Made by a program: the position numbers and the translations under genes | Shown here: piece by piece, positions 27,501 to 42,500 of the stretch | Position numbering within the stretch: position 1 is the stretch's first letter | Layout of the letters: each line of letters opens with the position of its first letter | NCBI GenBank assembly: GCA_029948255.1 | Contig: JALIZF010001386.1 | Coordinates: 124,001 to 188,000 of the forward strand | Origin: Telmatactis stephensoni | Taxonomy: Eukaryota > Cnidaria > Anthozoa > Actiniaria > Isophelliidae | Direction of reading: 5' to 3' | Length of the DNA: 64,000 bases | Notes under the pieces: model-generated | What the model was told of the DNA's origin: nothing | The model's database searches: none | The model's input: only the letters and a program-made list of their open reading frames with translations

Positions 27501-30500
27501 CTTTCCTTTCTTCCTTTCCTTTCCTTTCCTTTCCTTTCCTTTCCTTTCCTTTCCTTTCCTTTCCTTTCCTTTCCTTTCCTTTCCTTTCCTTTCCTTTCCT
27601 TTCCTTTCCTTTCCTTTCCTTTCCTTTCCTTTCCTTTCCTTTCCTTTCCTTTCCTTTCCTTTCCTTTCCTTTCCTTTCCTTTCCTTTCCTTTCCTTTCCT
27701 TTCCTTTCCTTTCCTTTCCTTTCCTTTCCTTTCCTTTCTTTCTTTCTTTTTTTTCTTTTTTTTTTCTTTTTATCTTTTTTTCCTTTTTCTCCAGCTTTTT
27801 GGCTTTCCCTGGGAGATAGCGGGGCTCTAACCTAATGACTTACGTTGCGAAATGCATCGGCTTGAACAAAGACGTAAAAATCGCCAACATCGTCGTCCTT
27901 CAACTGGATATAAGCACGAGCAACATACGCGTCGTTAGGGTCCAAAAGTCGTGTTTGTGACACCGTCTTCATCCATCGTGACTGAGCAAACAATGTGGTT
28001 CGACCTAAATAAACTCGATCTCGCCAGCTTACTGCAGTATTACCGATTCCTCCAATATTACGAACGCTCCAAGAGACTGATAAAGTCTGACCAGAAAAAC
28101 CATGTGGTGGTGACGTTATGGCGTCGACCTTAAAGTCTGGATAATGCTTGGTCGTGAATCCCCAGACAGGACCTGGAATGATTTGACCGGAAGTAAGGAT
28201 GTACTCAACTTGCCATAGCATCTTCGTTCCATGTGGGAACGGCTGTACAGGAGAAAAACTCCTAGACGAGGTCGTGCTTGTCGGTACGACTGGTTTGGTA
28301 TCGGAGTTTTTCCATATAAATACTTTATACTTGACTGCACCTGGATATTGAGGCCACTGAAGATCCTGGTTTAAATCCACATTGACCTGGGCTACTTTAG
28401 GGTAATCAGGAAGTTGTAGATCCAGTACCCTGATGGTTTGTGTGGAGGTTTTGATAGCGCCACAGGTATCTGTAGCTGTCCACGTTCTGGTAAAAGTAGA
28501 ACTACATTGAATTGCTGCTAACGAGTCGTGGTAAGTAAGGGTAGTTGGTATATCACACGGGTGAGTGGTGTTAACTGTCTTCCTTATCTCAGCGTTCATC
28601 AAATTTAACGTTTGACAAGCCACTACAATGTTGTCTTTATAGTTAATGACAGGCGGTGAAACAGTGCGAATACTGATTGTCTGCGTAACTTTAGCAATGT
28701 TACCAGAACGGTCATTGGCAGTCCATACTCGCTCTATATTACAATCTTGGTTTAACTTTAAGTCTTTAAACGTTAATACCGGTACAGGATCTTCATTATC
28801 AGTGACCAGTGGTCTGCCGATAGCTGATGGGCTCGTGTCGCTTCGACAGTTTACATCAAGTGGACCAGCGTTCAGGATTTTGGGGGGCTCGGTATCTAGA
28901 GGAAAGAAACAAATTGCTTTATAGTATTTCGCATTCATAAAAACAGGGATTGTCCTTTCGGCAGCCAAATGTGAACTTAAAAGAGATTTCTTTGGAGGAT
29001 GCTGAGGTTTTGATGTCAAGTACGGCTCTGGAGGTGTGAGATCTGAGAATGAAGACTGATGAAACTGTCAGAAATATATTCCAATAAGCTCTCGTTCGCA
29101 ATACCTTACGGTGCATAAACCACCATATTTGGCCTAGCATATACTAAATTGAGTTATTACTACTCACCCACATTCCATGAATGAGTAACTGGTAAAGCAA
29201 TGTTGCCTGAAAGATCCGTTGCTGTGATGGCAATTCTGTAGAATCCTTCACTAAGTGATGTGCCAGTATATGAACCATTGCATGCTTGTATAAATGTCTT
29301 AACTGGAGTAGTTATATTACACAGTGTAGTGGCAGGTTCGTCTATGCTCCATGTGATTATAATAGTGTCGTTAGTCAATGCTGGGGCCAAGATGAATGTC
29401 ATCTTAGGAGGGGTAACATCCCCTGGAATTTAATGACACAAAGTTTGAATCAAAAAGCTTTTGAGAGAGTGGTTTATGCTATGTTCCATTCCTAGTCCTC
29501 TAGCAGAAGACTAAGGTCTTCATTTACTCTGTACTGACTGTATGTCTGAACTGAGTACATGCCAACACTTACTAGTTACTCTCCAGAAATTGGCGTCTCT
29601 AATCGGTGGAGATTCAGGACCACAAAATTGTGTTCCTTGTACAATTCCTGTCAAAGAAAACTTTTATCTCAACTAATGGAAAATATTGTATATAGCAAGC
29701 TAGTTTTTTTTTCATTCAGACAATCGGGAGACAATGAATAAGTTGCACAAATCAAAAAGTATTTGAGATCATTGGGCATTGGGTCTCAAACAGTTGTTGA
29801 ATCTTATTTTCTGCCTCAAAAGGTGGTCAAAAACTGACAATCATGTATATTATCAACTATGATAATTTTTTTGAAAACTTGTCACTGAGCTGATAAAAAA
29901 TTCCAACAAAATCGAGAGTGACGTCAGATGAAATCCAGCAATAGAATTAGATTACAATCGAGTTTGACATAACGAAAGCATGCAAGTACGCGTAATTGTA
30001 ATTTTGTTAACGATATTGTATATGCTTACCTGGATCGAGCACAATATAGTAGATTTGTTCTCCAATAAATTTAAACGACGGTTTGTACTCCAGCGTTCTT
30101 CCCGAACTGCCTGCAGGGTAAATTAAGTCGTGCGATGCAGAGACATCAACTCGATGAACCTCGCGTCCACTAGCGTGGTAGATCCTGATATATCGACTTC
30201 TTTGAGGACGTACAAACTATTTGAATATAAGAACAAGGATGAGTCCACATTGATCGTATCATAATCATGCATATAATTATTAATTCGCTGTAAAGTCCAA
30301 GCACACGTTTTTAAACTCAGTTTTTAATTCTTGCCCACAGCAGCAGACTTCTACAATATCGCTGACCCCTGCAAGTGTTAAGGCCTTTACACTTGAAGGG
30401 TTTCGCTCCCGTGGCATCCTCCAGAGGCACTCTTGTAGAGCACAGCTCCTTCAAATTTACCATTAAGAAAAAGATTAATTTCATGGATATAATCCTCGGG

Positions 30501-33500
30501 AGCAGACTGTGCAAAAAACTTGAAGGTGAACATTCAGGAGTATTCATGAATGGAATATATATATGCCTTCGGAAGTTAGGGTATTCTAGGATATTCAAGA
30601 CGGATGATATACGTGACGTATGGTAATAGTATTCAGCTTGAATTCTTACGCATACGTTGAGTATTTTATATTACTGTGCCCATTTGGACTTGAATATTTG
30701 AAGTATGAATATACCGGAATTTTCAACTTGTATACTATACGTATCAGAAAAAGAATATCCCTTCGGGTCTTGACATATTATCTTATATTCTTGACAAAAG
30801 GTATACCCGAAGTATGATAGGGCGAATACTTACGCATACGTTTCGTACAAGATATCACTGGGCATGAGGATTTGCATATTAAAAGTATCAATATACTGAA
30901 ATTTCCGACTGGTATACTTTAGTAATTTCTGAATGAATATTTGTAATACAACATACAGTCTAGTCTACATTGCTCCACAAGAATTCTAATACAATAAATA
31001 TTTATTGTGATTTTGCCTTCTAAACAATGTTTGATTTATCAATCAAAATCAATAAATGCGATTTTTTAACATTGATTGTGCATATCATTGCAATTGACAG
31101 CTGGCAAATACAATTAGCAAGTGTTAGATGGGATACAATAAAAGAACTAAGATTTTTACATTGCACATGTATCTGCATTTTGTAATGTAATCCTCAATCA
31201 CGGTGAAATCAAGAAATTCCAAAGTGCATGTCATGATATTGAATAGCAAAACAAGTTTGTTTTCCAATTCGATACTATTAATGTACTCATTATACACAGC
31301 CAAACCATTAACCAACATTATATTGGTGGTAATTTTTTAGGAAAAAATTGTCATTGCCATTGTCATTGTCATCTTTGTGTACTTTGGGTAATCCATAGAA
31401 TTTAGGTGGTATTGCGGTAGTAGGTTAGATTCTTTGGTATAAGTTCATGTCTCCTAAAACACCTATGGCCTTTAGGTCTTTCGAGAAGATCATTTCTCGC
31501 TTGTATACAGACGTTTGATCTTTCTTCAATTTGACGTAGGTCTTTTCATCCTTGAGAAGATCTTCACACTTATGTTTGTAGTCAACCGTGTTCATCACTA
31601 CTGTACTTCTGCCTTTGTCCGCAGGTAGGTTTTTAATTTGATGTTCTTGTCTCTACTGACATTTCCTATGGCTTTCCTCTCTAACTTTCAAATGATTCCC
31701 ATCAAAAACGCGCGCGCATGAATAATTTTTTTCTTCTTGAAGGGTTTCTTCATGCAGCTGCCAGATTCAGTTCAACTCCTTTATACCGGTATCACTTTAT
31801 GAAACTCTCTCCTTGAAGAATTTTCACTCATATATGATTTCCTTTCCTGCTATAGCATTTAATTTTTCTTATTCTTTCTTTGTTGTGCCTGAAATTATTT
31901 TCATTCTAAATTATGCAACCTAAAACCAAATATTTATAGATATAAGATGCAAATTATCAATTTGAAGTATTTTTGTATTTGGGCACATTTTCACCAGTTA
32001 ACAATACATGCAGACTGTAAAATGCAAGACGCATTATTATGGAATTATATTCCAATACAACAACATGCATTCAACAACTTCGGTTACTTTAATTTATACT
32101 AGGTAAGGACAGTTAAAGGCAACGAGTTGTTATTACTGTCACATTTTGTAAGATTTCTTCAGCTAATGAAACAAACTCCTAAATACAAGTCAGTGCTGTA
32201 TGTGTGATACAATGAAAAACTGGCGCCAAAATTCAAGTCCTCTCAAGAGACCATAATACTAAGAGAGCGAAGCTCGGTATTGATATCTGTGCGATGTTCG
32301 CGGCGACTAAAGGTAAGGACACACGGTGCAACTTTTCCCAAAACATCTGATGAAACACCGCGCGCAACACGGTTGCACCGTTGCAGAAGTATAGCCTGCG
32401 TCACATCCGGACTCTTCCTCCGTTAAGTCCGTCTGCGAAATAACGAACAAAACCGTGTTCTGAGACCCCCAGCAAACAGGACGATTATATATATAAACAG
32501 ACGCTGTTTGGCTGGGGCTTTTTTAAATTCTAACGGCGAAATTTGTGATTGGCTCTCTAATCACTGGTGTGTTTGTCTTCGCCATGACAACACTTCCGTT
32601 AGATTTCCTGTGATTATAAAAACACAGACAGATTTTTCAATCAAAACAGCCTACCAGTTAGATACATCAAATTAAATTGCTTGCTATAAAAAGAATCTTT
32701 CGAAAAAGCACCAGCCAATCAGCGTCTGTTATATATAATCGTGCAATTTGCTGGGGGTCTCAGAACACGGTTTTGTTCGTTATTTCGCAGACGGACTTAA
32801 CGGAGGAAAAATCCAGTTGTGACGCAGGCTACAGAAGTATAACTTGATCCTACTTCTGCGGCTGTTGCGCCCAACGTTTCGTGAAACATTGGAATAGGTG
32901 GACACACGCTGCAACATTGTGTTGCGCGCGATGTTTAAGCACATGTTTCAAGAAATGTTGCACCGTGTGTACGGGCCTTTTAAAAGGCTATTTTTAGTAA
33001 TTTCGCCATCGCGCGCGCAAGGCTCTCAAACAATAGGATTTGATTTTTGAAGTGTGCGCGGAAGAGACCGTTTGCTTTCGGCTTTTGAATTATATTGTTT
33101 TTAAGGTGACTGACGACTTTGGAGAAAAATAATGAGAACTTGTTTAAACCACAATTTTCTTAAATGAAATTTAATGCTGATTCAAAAATGAAAAGTAAAA
33201 TGGGTGTCCAAATTAAAAGAGCCTTGCGCGCGCGATGGCAAAATTATTAGAAATAGCCTTAGTCGCCACGAACATCGCACAGAAATCAATATTCAGGTTC
33301 GCTCTCTTAGTATTTTGGTCTTTTGGTCTTCACAATCGATTACAGACGTCTACATATCTAGAAATACCTAGCAAAAAGCCCATTTGTCGTACTTACCTTT
33401 CTTTTATCTCGTTTTGGTTGTGTCCTTTTTAGTTGTTTTTGGCTCTAATAGCAAAAGAAAAACATCCAAAAAGAACATCTTTGTCCCTTCAAATAATTCT

Positions 33501-36500
33501 TTTCTCTTGGAATGAATTATTAGCCAGCGGTAGGTCAAGTCAGCGGTTAACACACAGGAATCCCAAGCATTTCCACAAATAAACCAACGAAAAATATTGT
33601 AGCCAAATTGACAGACAGATCAGTATAGAGAAAGAAGAACAAGCTTTATCGATCGAAGTGCAAAATCAACTGGTTGCAAGGACTCGTCAACTGAATTCCG
33701 TCAACTTGGTAAGTTGCTGTAGAGAACGTGGTCTCAAAAATATTTACACTTGTTACGACTACAGTGAAAAGGCCAAAAATGCTCACAGCTAGAACTAATG
33801 CAAAAGAAGTGTGGTAAATCAGCAATCGATGCAGCTTTTAGATCGGCAAGTCTACTTCTCAAAACATGGATTTGTCTAATGGAATTATCTTGCTTGGGTG
33901 CAACATGTCTTCGCCGACTTGTTCTGGGGCTAAATCGTTGCAAACAGTTCGGAAGAACATGAAATTCCCCGTTAAATGCAAGTCATTTTATGCTGTTTAT
34001 ATCAAGAAAAGCCTCTTCGAGGTTTGAACGTCTGAGACACATGTATTTATCCCGGAAGTATTCAAATCTGTGCTTATGAATTAATGTAACATGCAACGTC
34101 CTTATGTGTCTAACATTTGCAGGAGTAGAATCAAGTTCTACTCCTCTAATACGTTACATCAGTTGGTTAACAAAGAAAACCTGGGTCTGGCCTTAATGAT
34201 GGGTACCTTTTTGTGCAGATCACAAAGATACAAAGGCAATCAAGATCAAGGTAACAGGAATACAACTATATGATGAAGAAGACTTATGATTGAATGATAA
34301 AGGTAATGAATGTATGCTTTGTGATAACAGCATAATACCGACCACCTTTTAATATTAAATGTTATAAGTATATTATCACCACAAAATACATCACGTAAAA
34401 GTTTATTAATAACTATAAAATTGGTGATAATAGGAAAATGCTGACATTTGAGATATGGCGATGATAATGGGTTGTGTGGATGTATTGCAGTGATGAAAAA
34501 AACTTACTTCTTTGTCAAACTTGATGCTCCACTTGTCATGACCGGGATAAATCAAACCGTTGGGAGTCTGGGAACCATTCACTATATATGGTGGCTCAAC
34601 TGTGGATTCAGAGAACATATAGCAAAGATTCCATGAAGATTCCATCAGAAAACTCACCAAACATTTTTAATTTAACAACTAACACTTACCTCCGGCTAAA
34701 AAAGTTAGACAACTTTGAGGTGACAATAATCTGTAGAACATTAATGAGTTGCAAATTCTTACTTAAACTGAATATCGTTATTATTATGCCACGTCCGATC
34801 CTTACAGTGCCGTAAGCATAGAGCAGTTTTCACACGAGCTGGAAACTCACCACACCACTGCGTCAGTGTCGTGTTGTCTTATGAAATTATTGCCGGGATT
34901 TCCTGCCGTGCCGTACGGTAACCGTATCGTTCCCAGCTATACGAAAACTACTCTAAGTAATACTAGTACAAACAATATTTACTACAACTCATTCGCATTA
35001 CATGCCGCTTCTATAAGAGCCCGTTTTCGTGAAGGTAAGGAGACCCTGGTAGGGGAAGACAGGCTTCTGTTTCTCGCTCTCCTACGTTGGTGACCCACTG
35101 CCATGTAATTATAAAGAGGGTGTTACACTGTTAAAAATGTTCGATTTCCATAGCATGTAAAAATCGTGTAAAAATCATGTAAAGATACCGTAAATTTCAA
35201 TTTACATGATTGTTCCCCATTTACAGGATTTTGTGATTTTTGAGTTTTTTTAACCATGTAAAAAACCATGTAATATTCAACTTACAAGGTTTGTCTATAA
35301 CATTTACAGGAATTTTACAGGGTTTTGTTGATCAAATTTACATGATCTTTTACATTGTTTTTACACGATTTTTCCATTATCTTTGTGAGATCTCGTTTTT
35401 TACAGGATTTCTACAGGATTTTTTTACAGGATCTTCCTAGTGATCCTGTAAAAAAACTCAAAAATCACAAAATCCTATAAATGGGGAACAATCATGTAAA
35501 TTGAAATTTACGGTATCTTTACATGGTTTTTACACGATTTTTACATACTATGGAAATTAATCACTTTTTCCAGTGTTAATCTGCGCATGTCGCTTATACG
35601 TGGTAATATAAACTATGATACACGGCCATTGCCATCATTTCTTTTGTTATTTTGTTTTTTTTGTTGTTGTTGTTGTTGTTTTGTTTTTCTTACTCATATT
35701 AGCATCATGGAGTATCAAGTAATTTTGAAACTGGCCAACTGGTCGATCGACTACCGAAACCCAATAGACCATTTCTCGGTTCTCGTCGTTCAACCTCGGC
35801 CTCGACAGCGTGTAGTATATTCTTTAGAATTTGTATTCAGCCCTCGGAATTTTAAAGTGCTTCGATTATTTGTTGATTTGTGCATTTCTTACACTATATC
35901 ATGGGCTGTAGTCAATTTCTACAGAATATATTTCACGCTGTCGAAGCTGAGGTTGAACGACGAAAACCGTGAAATGGTCTATTTTCCGAAATCTACAGAC
36001 AGAAGATGAGTTTTCACCATTGATGTTTGAACACTTTGTTGGTTTCACAGCAGCCTTTTAGCCAATTCTCAGTCGAGACACTTGAAGATCTGGTCCAAAA
36101 TGTATAGTTATGCTAACGGTGGTTAGGGAGATTCCTATGTATGAAAGAACGATAGAGCGTGTTATAGAGCGAGGATCTTTAGTCTCGATATAACACGCTC
36201 TCGAGTTCAAGTAAGAATTCAGCGCACAGCATTCATTTACATCTGATAACCAAAGCAAGTTTTGTGGAGAATGTTTTGGACTGCAAATTTGCTTTTTTTT
36301 CTGTTTCCTGGTTTAAAGTGTTAGTGAATGAGGTGAGAAAAGTATTTATGATATTTTTGAACTTTGAAATTTTGGGTTTGGCGAGTGACGGCCTCGCTGC
36401 TTGTGTGAAATCTGCCATCTAAAAACACTTTTTAAATGAAATTAGTAAGAGAAAATGTTCACAAAAAGTCAATTATCCAATCAGTAAAATGTATTCCTTG

Positions 36501-39500
36501 GATCTTACAGTGTATATTTTTATTTTCAATAAAATGTTTTTTTTTGCATTCAAAAACTCATCTTGTTCTTCGTTGCGTACAATTTGTCTTGCTTCCATGT
36601 TTGCAAAGAAGCAAGATGAATCGTACCGAAAATATTGTTGGCCAGTTATGTAATTAATAATTAATAGGACTTCAACTCAAAAAATTCCTCTGACTGCCAA
36701 ATTGAACTCGGCCTCGTTCAATTATTTTCAAATTGGACAGCGTTCGAGACAGCGTGGAGTCCTATTACATATACGAATAAAAATCTTTATCCGACATAAA
36801 GATCTACGTTAGTGATTGCCATTGTATTTTCTAATAAATTATTAATGAGTTTGATAAGTCCTTATATAAAACTAGTACTTACCCTTTCAAATCAATTGCC
36901 GTGTAGCAGAATATTACCGGGTCGATCTGAGCAGGGCTTGGTGTCCATGTAATATTAACATACCATTCATTTGCAGAGTACTGAGCCAGTGAAGACTTGG
37001 TCAAACCTGAGGGACTTATGGTCTTTATTTCCACAATTCTGCGATAAGTGGTAATTATATTAGCTATATGATGTTGCTCGTTATGCGCTCCCACCCAACC
37101 ACTTGTTTCTGTATTCCCCTTTTTCTTTTCTTTTTTGGTGGGGGAATGGGGGGAATAGTGTGTTCATGAACTTAAATGTACTCAAAATAGAGAAGTGTAG
37201 CTTGGATAATATTCTAAAATGTAGCTGCACATCGCGAACCGTATTCATAGGCGAACAGTTACTGAAATGTTATGTTACAGTATAATGAAAGTTGTCATGT
37301 ACCTGTTTCTAGAACCATGTGCTTTTGCAATAAATGGTTCTTGAAACGTTGAGCCATGAGGGACGCCAATACACGATCCTTCAACTCTGGTGTTGCTGGT
37401 AAACTCGGGTTTATTTGTACAATTCTCGTTCGAGGGGAAGACCTGAACTAAGAACTGCAGAGGAATGGCACTCAATGGTTTTGTTGCAGAGCGTGATTGG
37501 AAATCTTCTACCATGATTGCCACACCGTACTTGCCTGTCCTTCCTGTAGCTGAGTAAGAAATCTTACATTTTTGCTGAAAGCAACACAAAATTGTTAACT
37601 GTTTCAAGTGATTTTAGGATATTTCTTAATTTTTGCCCGACTACCTGATCTAGTATAGCTCCTGGAAAAGTTTTGCACACGCCTCCACATTCAGATTTGC
37701 TTGATTCTGCCCATCGACATCTGATGTCGTCTTTGTCAGCATCGTTAACTATGAATAATAAAGTCGAATAACATTGGTAAGGGCAGAGAACGTGATAGAA
37801 GTGGTAAAAATGGTGACTGCGATGATGGTGATGTCGGTCCTGAGGGACTACCACATATTTTGGCCGTTGATGATCGCAGAGAATTTTAATTTGCACTCCA
37901 AAAAGGTACTAAACCTGATACCCAATAATTCCATAAATGTACGTACTAGCATCAGACCATGAGTACCAAGCAACAGTTACATTTACAGTTTATATATACA
38001 TTCGATTGCCAGAATGGGTGTAGTCCAAAATTATACAATTATCTTATATATTCAGTATATCTACGTATTGAGGTGCAATTTGTAAATTAGCGCTTACAAC
38101 ACTTGAAATATAGTTTTAGAAAGACTAAAAAAATATTTTGGCAAGTACTTCATGCAAGGAGCGCCGATTTAACCGGACGTATTTTGGGTTTTGCATCTCA
38201 TTAGATATTTATATATTTGCATAAATGTAGACCACAACCTTCTGCAATCGAGTGTATATAGTCAACTGAAAAAACGTTGTCGGGTCTAAAAACATAGAAC
38301 ATAGAAGCTGCGACCGAAATCATGCTTGGGATGTGAATAATTACATTTTGATTTATTAATTTACTCTGTGCCTTCTATGCAAAATGCTGAAAACGTATGC
38401 CGGCAGGACCTGAATTAATCAGACTATAGTTATTCACCGATCCCATGCGCCATTTCGGTCGCAGCTTCTATGTTCTATGTTTTGAGATCCGACAACGTTA
38501 TTATAATGGGCCTAAGGGCCCATTATACCTGTTTTGAGGGACTTAGGCATGATCGGAATTTTTTTGGATAGGGTGAATTGCTAAATTGCAATTAGATTAA
38601 GTACCCCTTTACGCGTAAACATGCTTAGAAATCAACGGAATTGGCTTTGGATACGAGAGGTAAGGTGATTGCATGCCTTTTCATGGAAAATTTGACTAGA
38701 GCAAATGTAAGTGATTGATATGAAAAGATTTGAATTGCATTTTAGAACATTTTAGAAGGTCCGTCTAAATTCAAATTGATTATTTTGTCAGGAATCGAAG
38801 AAAACGCCAAACGAGTAATTCAGCCTTCGGCTCATCGACAGACAACTACTCCACTTCTTGTACCAGATCTAGAGTTTAGCAGCGTTTCAACCGTAAGTCG
38901 CCAGCTAGTTTAAACTAATATCCAAAACTCCAGTGAGTTCTAGAACTCAGTGCTGAATCACCTTTAACGTTTCAAAAAAGTAGTTCTTGATTATAAAACG
39001 AAAGATGGATGAATTCAATGTTACAGAGCAAGTTGTAAACCAACATGGATTCTGATTTATTATCTTCAATCTAAAGTTCTCGTATCACGGTAATTTTCCG
39101 GTAGCTTTCTTTCGAAACTAAAGTCTATTTTGTATTATTAGAATTACCAAATCAGTAATTAAAATAAATTTGATTGACCATTTTGAGTGACTTGAATTAT
39201 TATTTCTAGTGATCTTAGATGTCATACTGACAGTGTTAGCCTGCTTCTGCAGTGTATTCAAATTGAATAATAAAAAGGTTAGAGTGATTTCTGTGAAATA
39301 GTTACTAAGCTAATAGAGACTCTGCACCCATTGTTTTCTTTTGTTGCAATACAACTATTAGACACTATTAAACACTGACTACTAGTAATTGTTTCACAGT
39401 CCGATGAAAATCACTCTAACACACTCTTTAATTTGTTCGTAAATTAGAGTGCACGCATTCAATCCATGAAATAGTTACTAACATTTTAGTGCGTAATAGT

Positions 39501-42500
39501 ATTTAGTCATCATCTGTTTTAGTCATCGACTAACTAAGAATTCACTCAGGCATAAAACCACACAAAGGAACACAAAGACCTCTAGATGAGTTACTATTGT
39601 ATTTTTGCATTGTTATGCTTCAGTGGTATCCACTACTTCGTACAGAATAGTTGCAATTAGACAGTACCTAATAAGTTTTATTTCACGAATTAAGTGCGTG
39701 CACTCTACTCGCTCGAGTGCGTTAACCTCTAAATAGATAGATAGAGTGATTACACTTAACCCGTGAAATAGTTAGTAGACTACTAGTTACTAGTAAACCT
39801 TGTTTCCATTGTTCTCTTTTGTCTCTATTGAACTATTACACACTAAAATTCATTTAGTGTTTCACGGTTTAAGTGTAACGACTCTAGATATATTCTTATA
39901 TCATTTGTTGCTTAGAATAATTCTTTTACGTACAATAATTAGAGATCAGTTGTCTCTTTTTGTAAATATATTATATGCGGCAATACTTTCTTAATTTCTT
40001 CGTTAAGGGAATTATATACAGTTGGACCTTGATACTGGACCGAAAATTGGCGCAACTCTGTCCTAGCAGAAGGGTATCAAATAATTTTTTTGATCTCGTA
40101 TTATGATTATGAATTTGACTATTCAAGATAAACATATCCTGAAATTCGCAAGGCAGAATATTTTAGCGTAAGAAAACATAAATTGACATGTTTGTAGTTT
40201 TTGTATATCTAGAAATTTTAATAAGTTTACATTTGTGATACTATATCGTACCTGGTATGACTAAAGTGTGGTTACATCCATGTTGTAGTCTTACTATTGG
40301 TGACATAGTTGCCCGGCAAAGTTGTCACCAGGAGGAGGGGCACATTCACTGATTATGACACCATACATACCTGGTATGACTAAAGTGTGGTTACATCTAT
40401 GTTGTAGTTTTACTATTGGTGCTACATAGTTGTTGCCAGAGGGATGGATGGGCACAGTCAACTGATTATATTTGTGACGCCATACACCTGAGTGACTAAA
40501 GTGTGTCTATACATCCATGTTGCAGTCTTGCTATTGGTGCTGCATAGTTTTCACCAAGGGGGGGGGGGGGGGGGCACAGTCAACTGATTATATTTGTAAC
40601 GCAATACATACCTGAGTGACTAAAGTGTGGCTATGCATCCATGTTGTAGTCTTGCTATTGGTGCTACATAGTTTTCACCAGGGGGAGGGGCACAGTCAAC
40701 TGATTATATTTGTAACGCAATACATACCTGAGTGACTAAAGTGTGGCTATACATCCATGTTGTAGTCTTGCTATTGGTGCTACATAGTTTTCACCAGGGG
40801 GGGGGGGGGCACAGTCAACTGATTATATTTGTAACGCAATACATACCTGAGTGACTAAAGTGTGGCTATACATCCATGTTGTAGTCTTGCTATTGGACAG
40901 GTGCTACATAGTTTTCACCAAGGGGAGGGGCACAGTCACTGATTATATTTGTGACGCTATACCAGGCCATACCTACCTGGAATGACTAAAGTGTGGTGAC
41001 ATCCATGTTGTAGTCTTACTATTGGTGACATTGCTGTGACCGGTGACGTGTTGATGCGTCCCGTATCGTTGCGTTTTGTTAGATTTACATACATTCTGAT
41101 TTCCCAAGAGCCACCTCCGGTAACCAATCCAATCCAGGCATAACCTGAAAAGCTGAAAAAGTCAGAGAAGTTGATACCGAAGAATTAAAACTCTGTTTAA
41201 GTAAAACTCATAGTGTTTTCCTGCTTTTTGAGTGCTCTAATCGATTATATCACAGCACAGAGAGACATGCAATGGTTTTGTACTTTTTTATATAATTTTC
41301 TTGAACGTCTTCTCTGACATAAACACAGCACGCATCCAATCAGCCAGGGCAATATTTTAATTTGGTCATTATAAGAAACCTCGATCGACCCTTAAAATGT
41401 TATTGGGTGCGCAGTACCCAGTACGCAGGACGGTAACTGCAATAAGTTTGAATGAGCTATTGTTTTAACAAATGATATATACCTCGCTTGGTAAAGAGGC
41501 GGGTTAATATTAGGAAAAGTATATGTCACAGGTAGGTCCTTCATATATCGTTAAATATATTGTCCCAATAGGTACGTATCTGGATTTCTATACATATTAG
41601 ATATAGTGATTTACTGTTTTAATCTGTGTGAGGCTATATAATACTTTACTGGTCTATGCAGTACTATACAGCCCTATACAACCCTATACAATACTATACT
41701 AGTCTATACTACCCTATACAGTACTTTACTAGTCTATACAACCCTATGCAGTACTATACTAGTCCATACAACCCTATACTGTACTATACAAGTCTATACA
41801 ACCCTATGCAGTACTATACAACCCTATACAGTACTCTACTAGTCTATACAACCCTATGCAGTACTATAATAGTCTATACAACCCTATGCGGTACTATACT
41901 AGTCTATACAACCCTATGCAGTACTATACTAGTCCATACAACCCTATACAGTACTATACAAGTCTATACAACCCTATGCAGTACTATACAACCCTATACA
42001 GTACTCTACTAGTCTATACAACCCTATGCAGTACTATACTAGTCTATACAACCCTATGCGGTACTATACTAGTCTATACAACCCTATGCAATACTATACT
42101 AGTCTATACAATACTATACTAGTCTATACAACCCTATCCAGTACTATACTAGTCTATACAATACTATACTAGCCTATACAACCCTATACAATACTCTACT
42201 AGTCCATACAACCCTATACAGTACTATACTATACTAGTCTATCAGAGTCTATACAACCCTATGCAGTACTATGCTAGTCTATACAACCCTATGCAGTACT
42301 ATACTAGTCTATACAACCCTATGCGGTACTATACTAGTCTATACAACCCTATGCAATACTATACTAGTCTATACAATACTATACTAGTCTATACAACCCT
42401 ATGCAGTACTATACTAGTCTATACAACCCTATTTGGTACTATACTAGTCTATACAACACTATGCAGTACTATACTAGTCCATACAACCCTATGCAACACT

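Larger units (their letters stand above)
32256..33317. mobile_element. Outer DNA transposon of a three-level nest
   Basis: Ends aatactaagagagcgaa and its complement, with gtgcgatgttcg and gcgactaa inside, paired for about 50 bp. Contains the elements 32312-32982 and 32392-32832. No transposase. Lies in the intron between exons 8 and 9. Confidence 0.75.

Noticed and set aside
26940..27830. 296-codon plus-strand ORF of repeated FLSFP
   Set aside because: Translation of the CCTTT array.
35587..36009. 140-codon plus-strand ORF
   Set aside because: Includes a poly-TTG run and intron sequence opposite the gene; no motifs.
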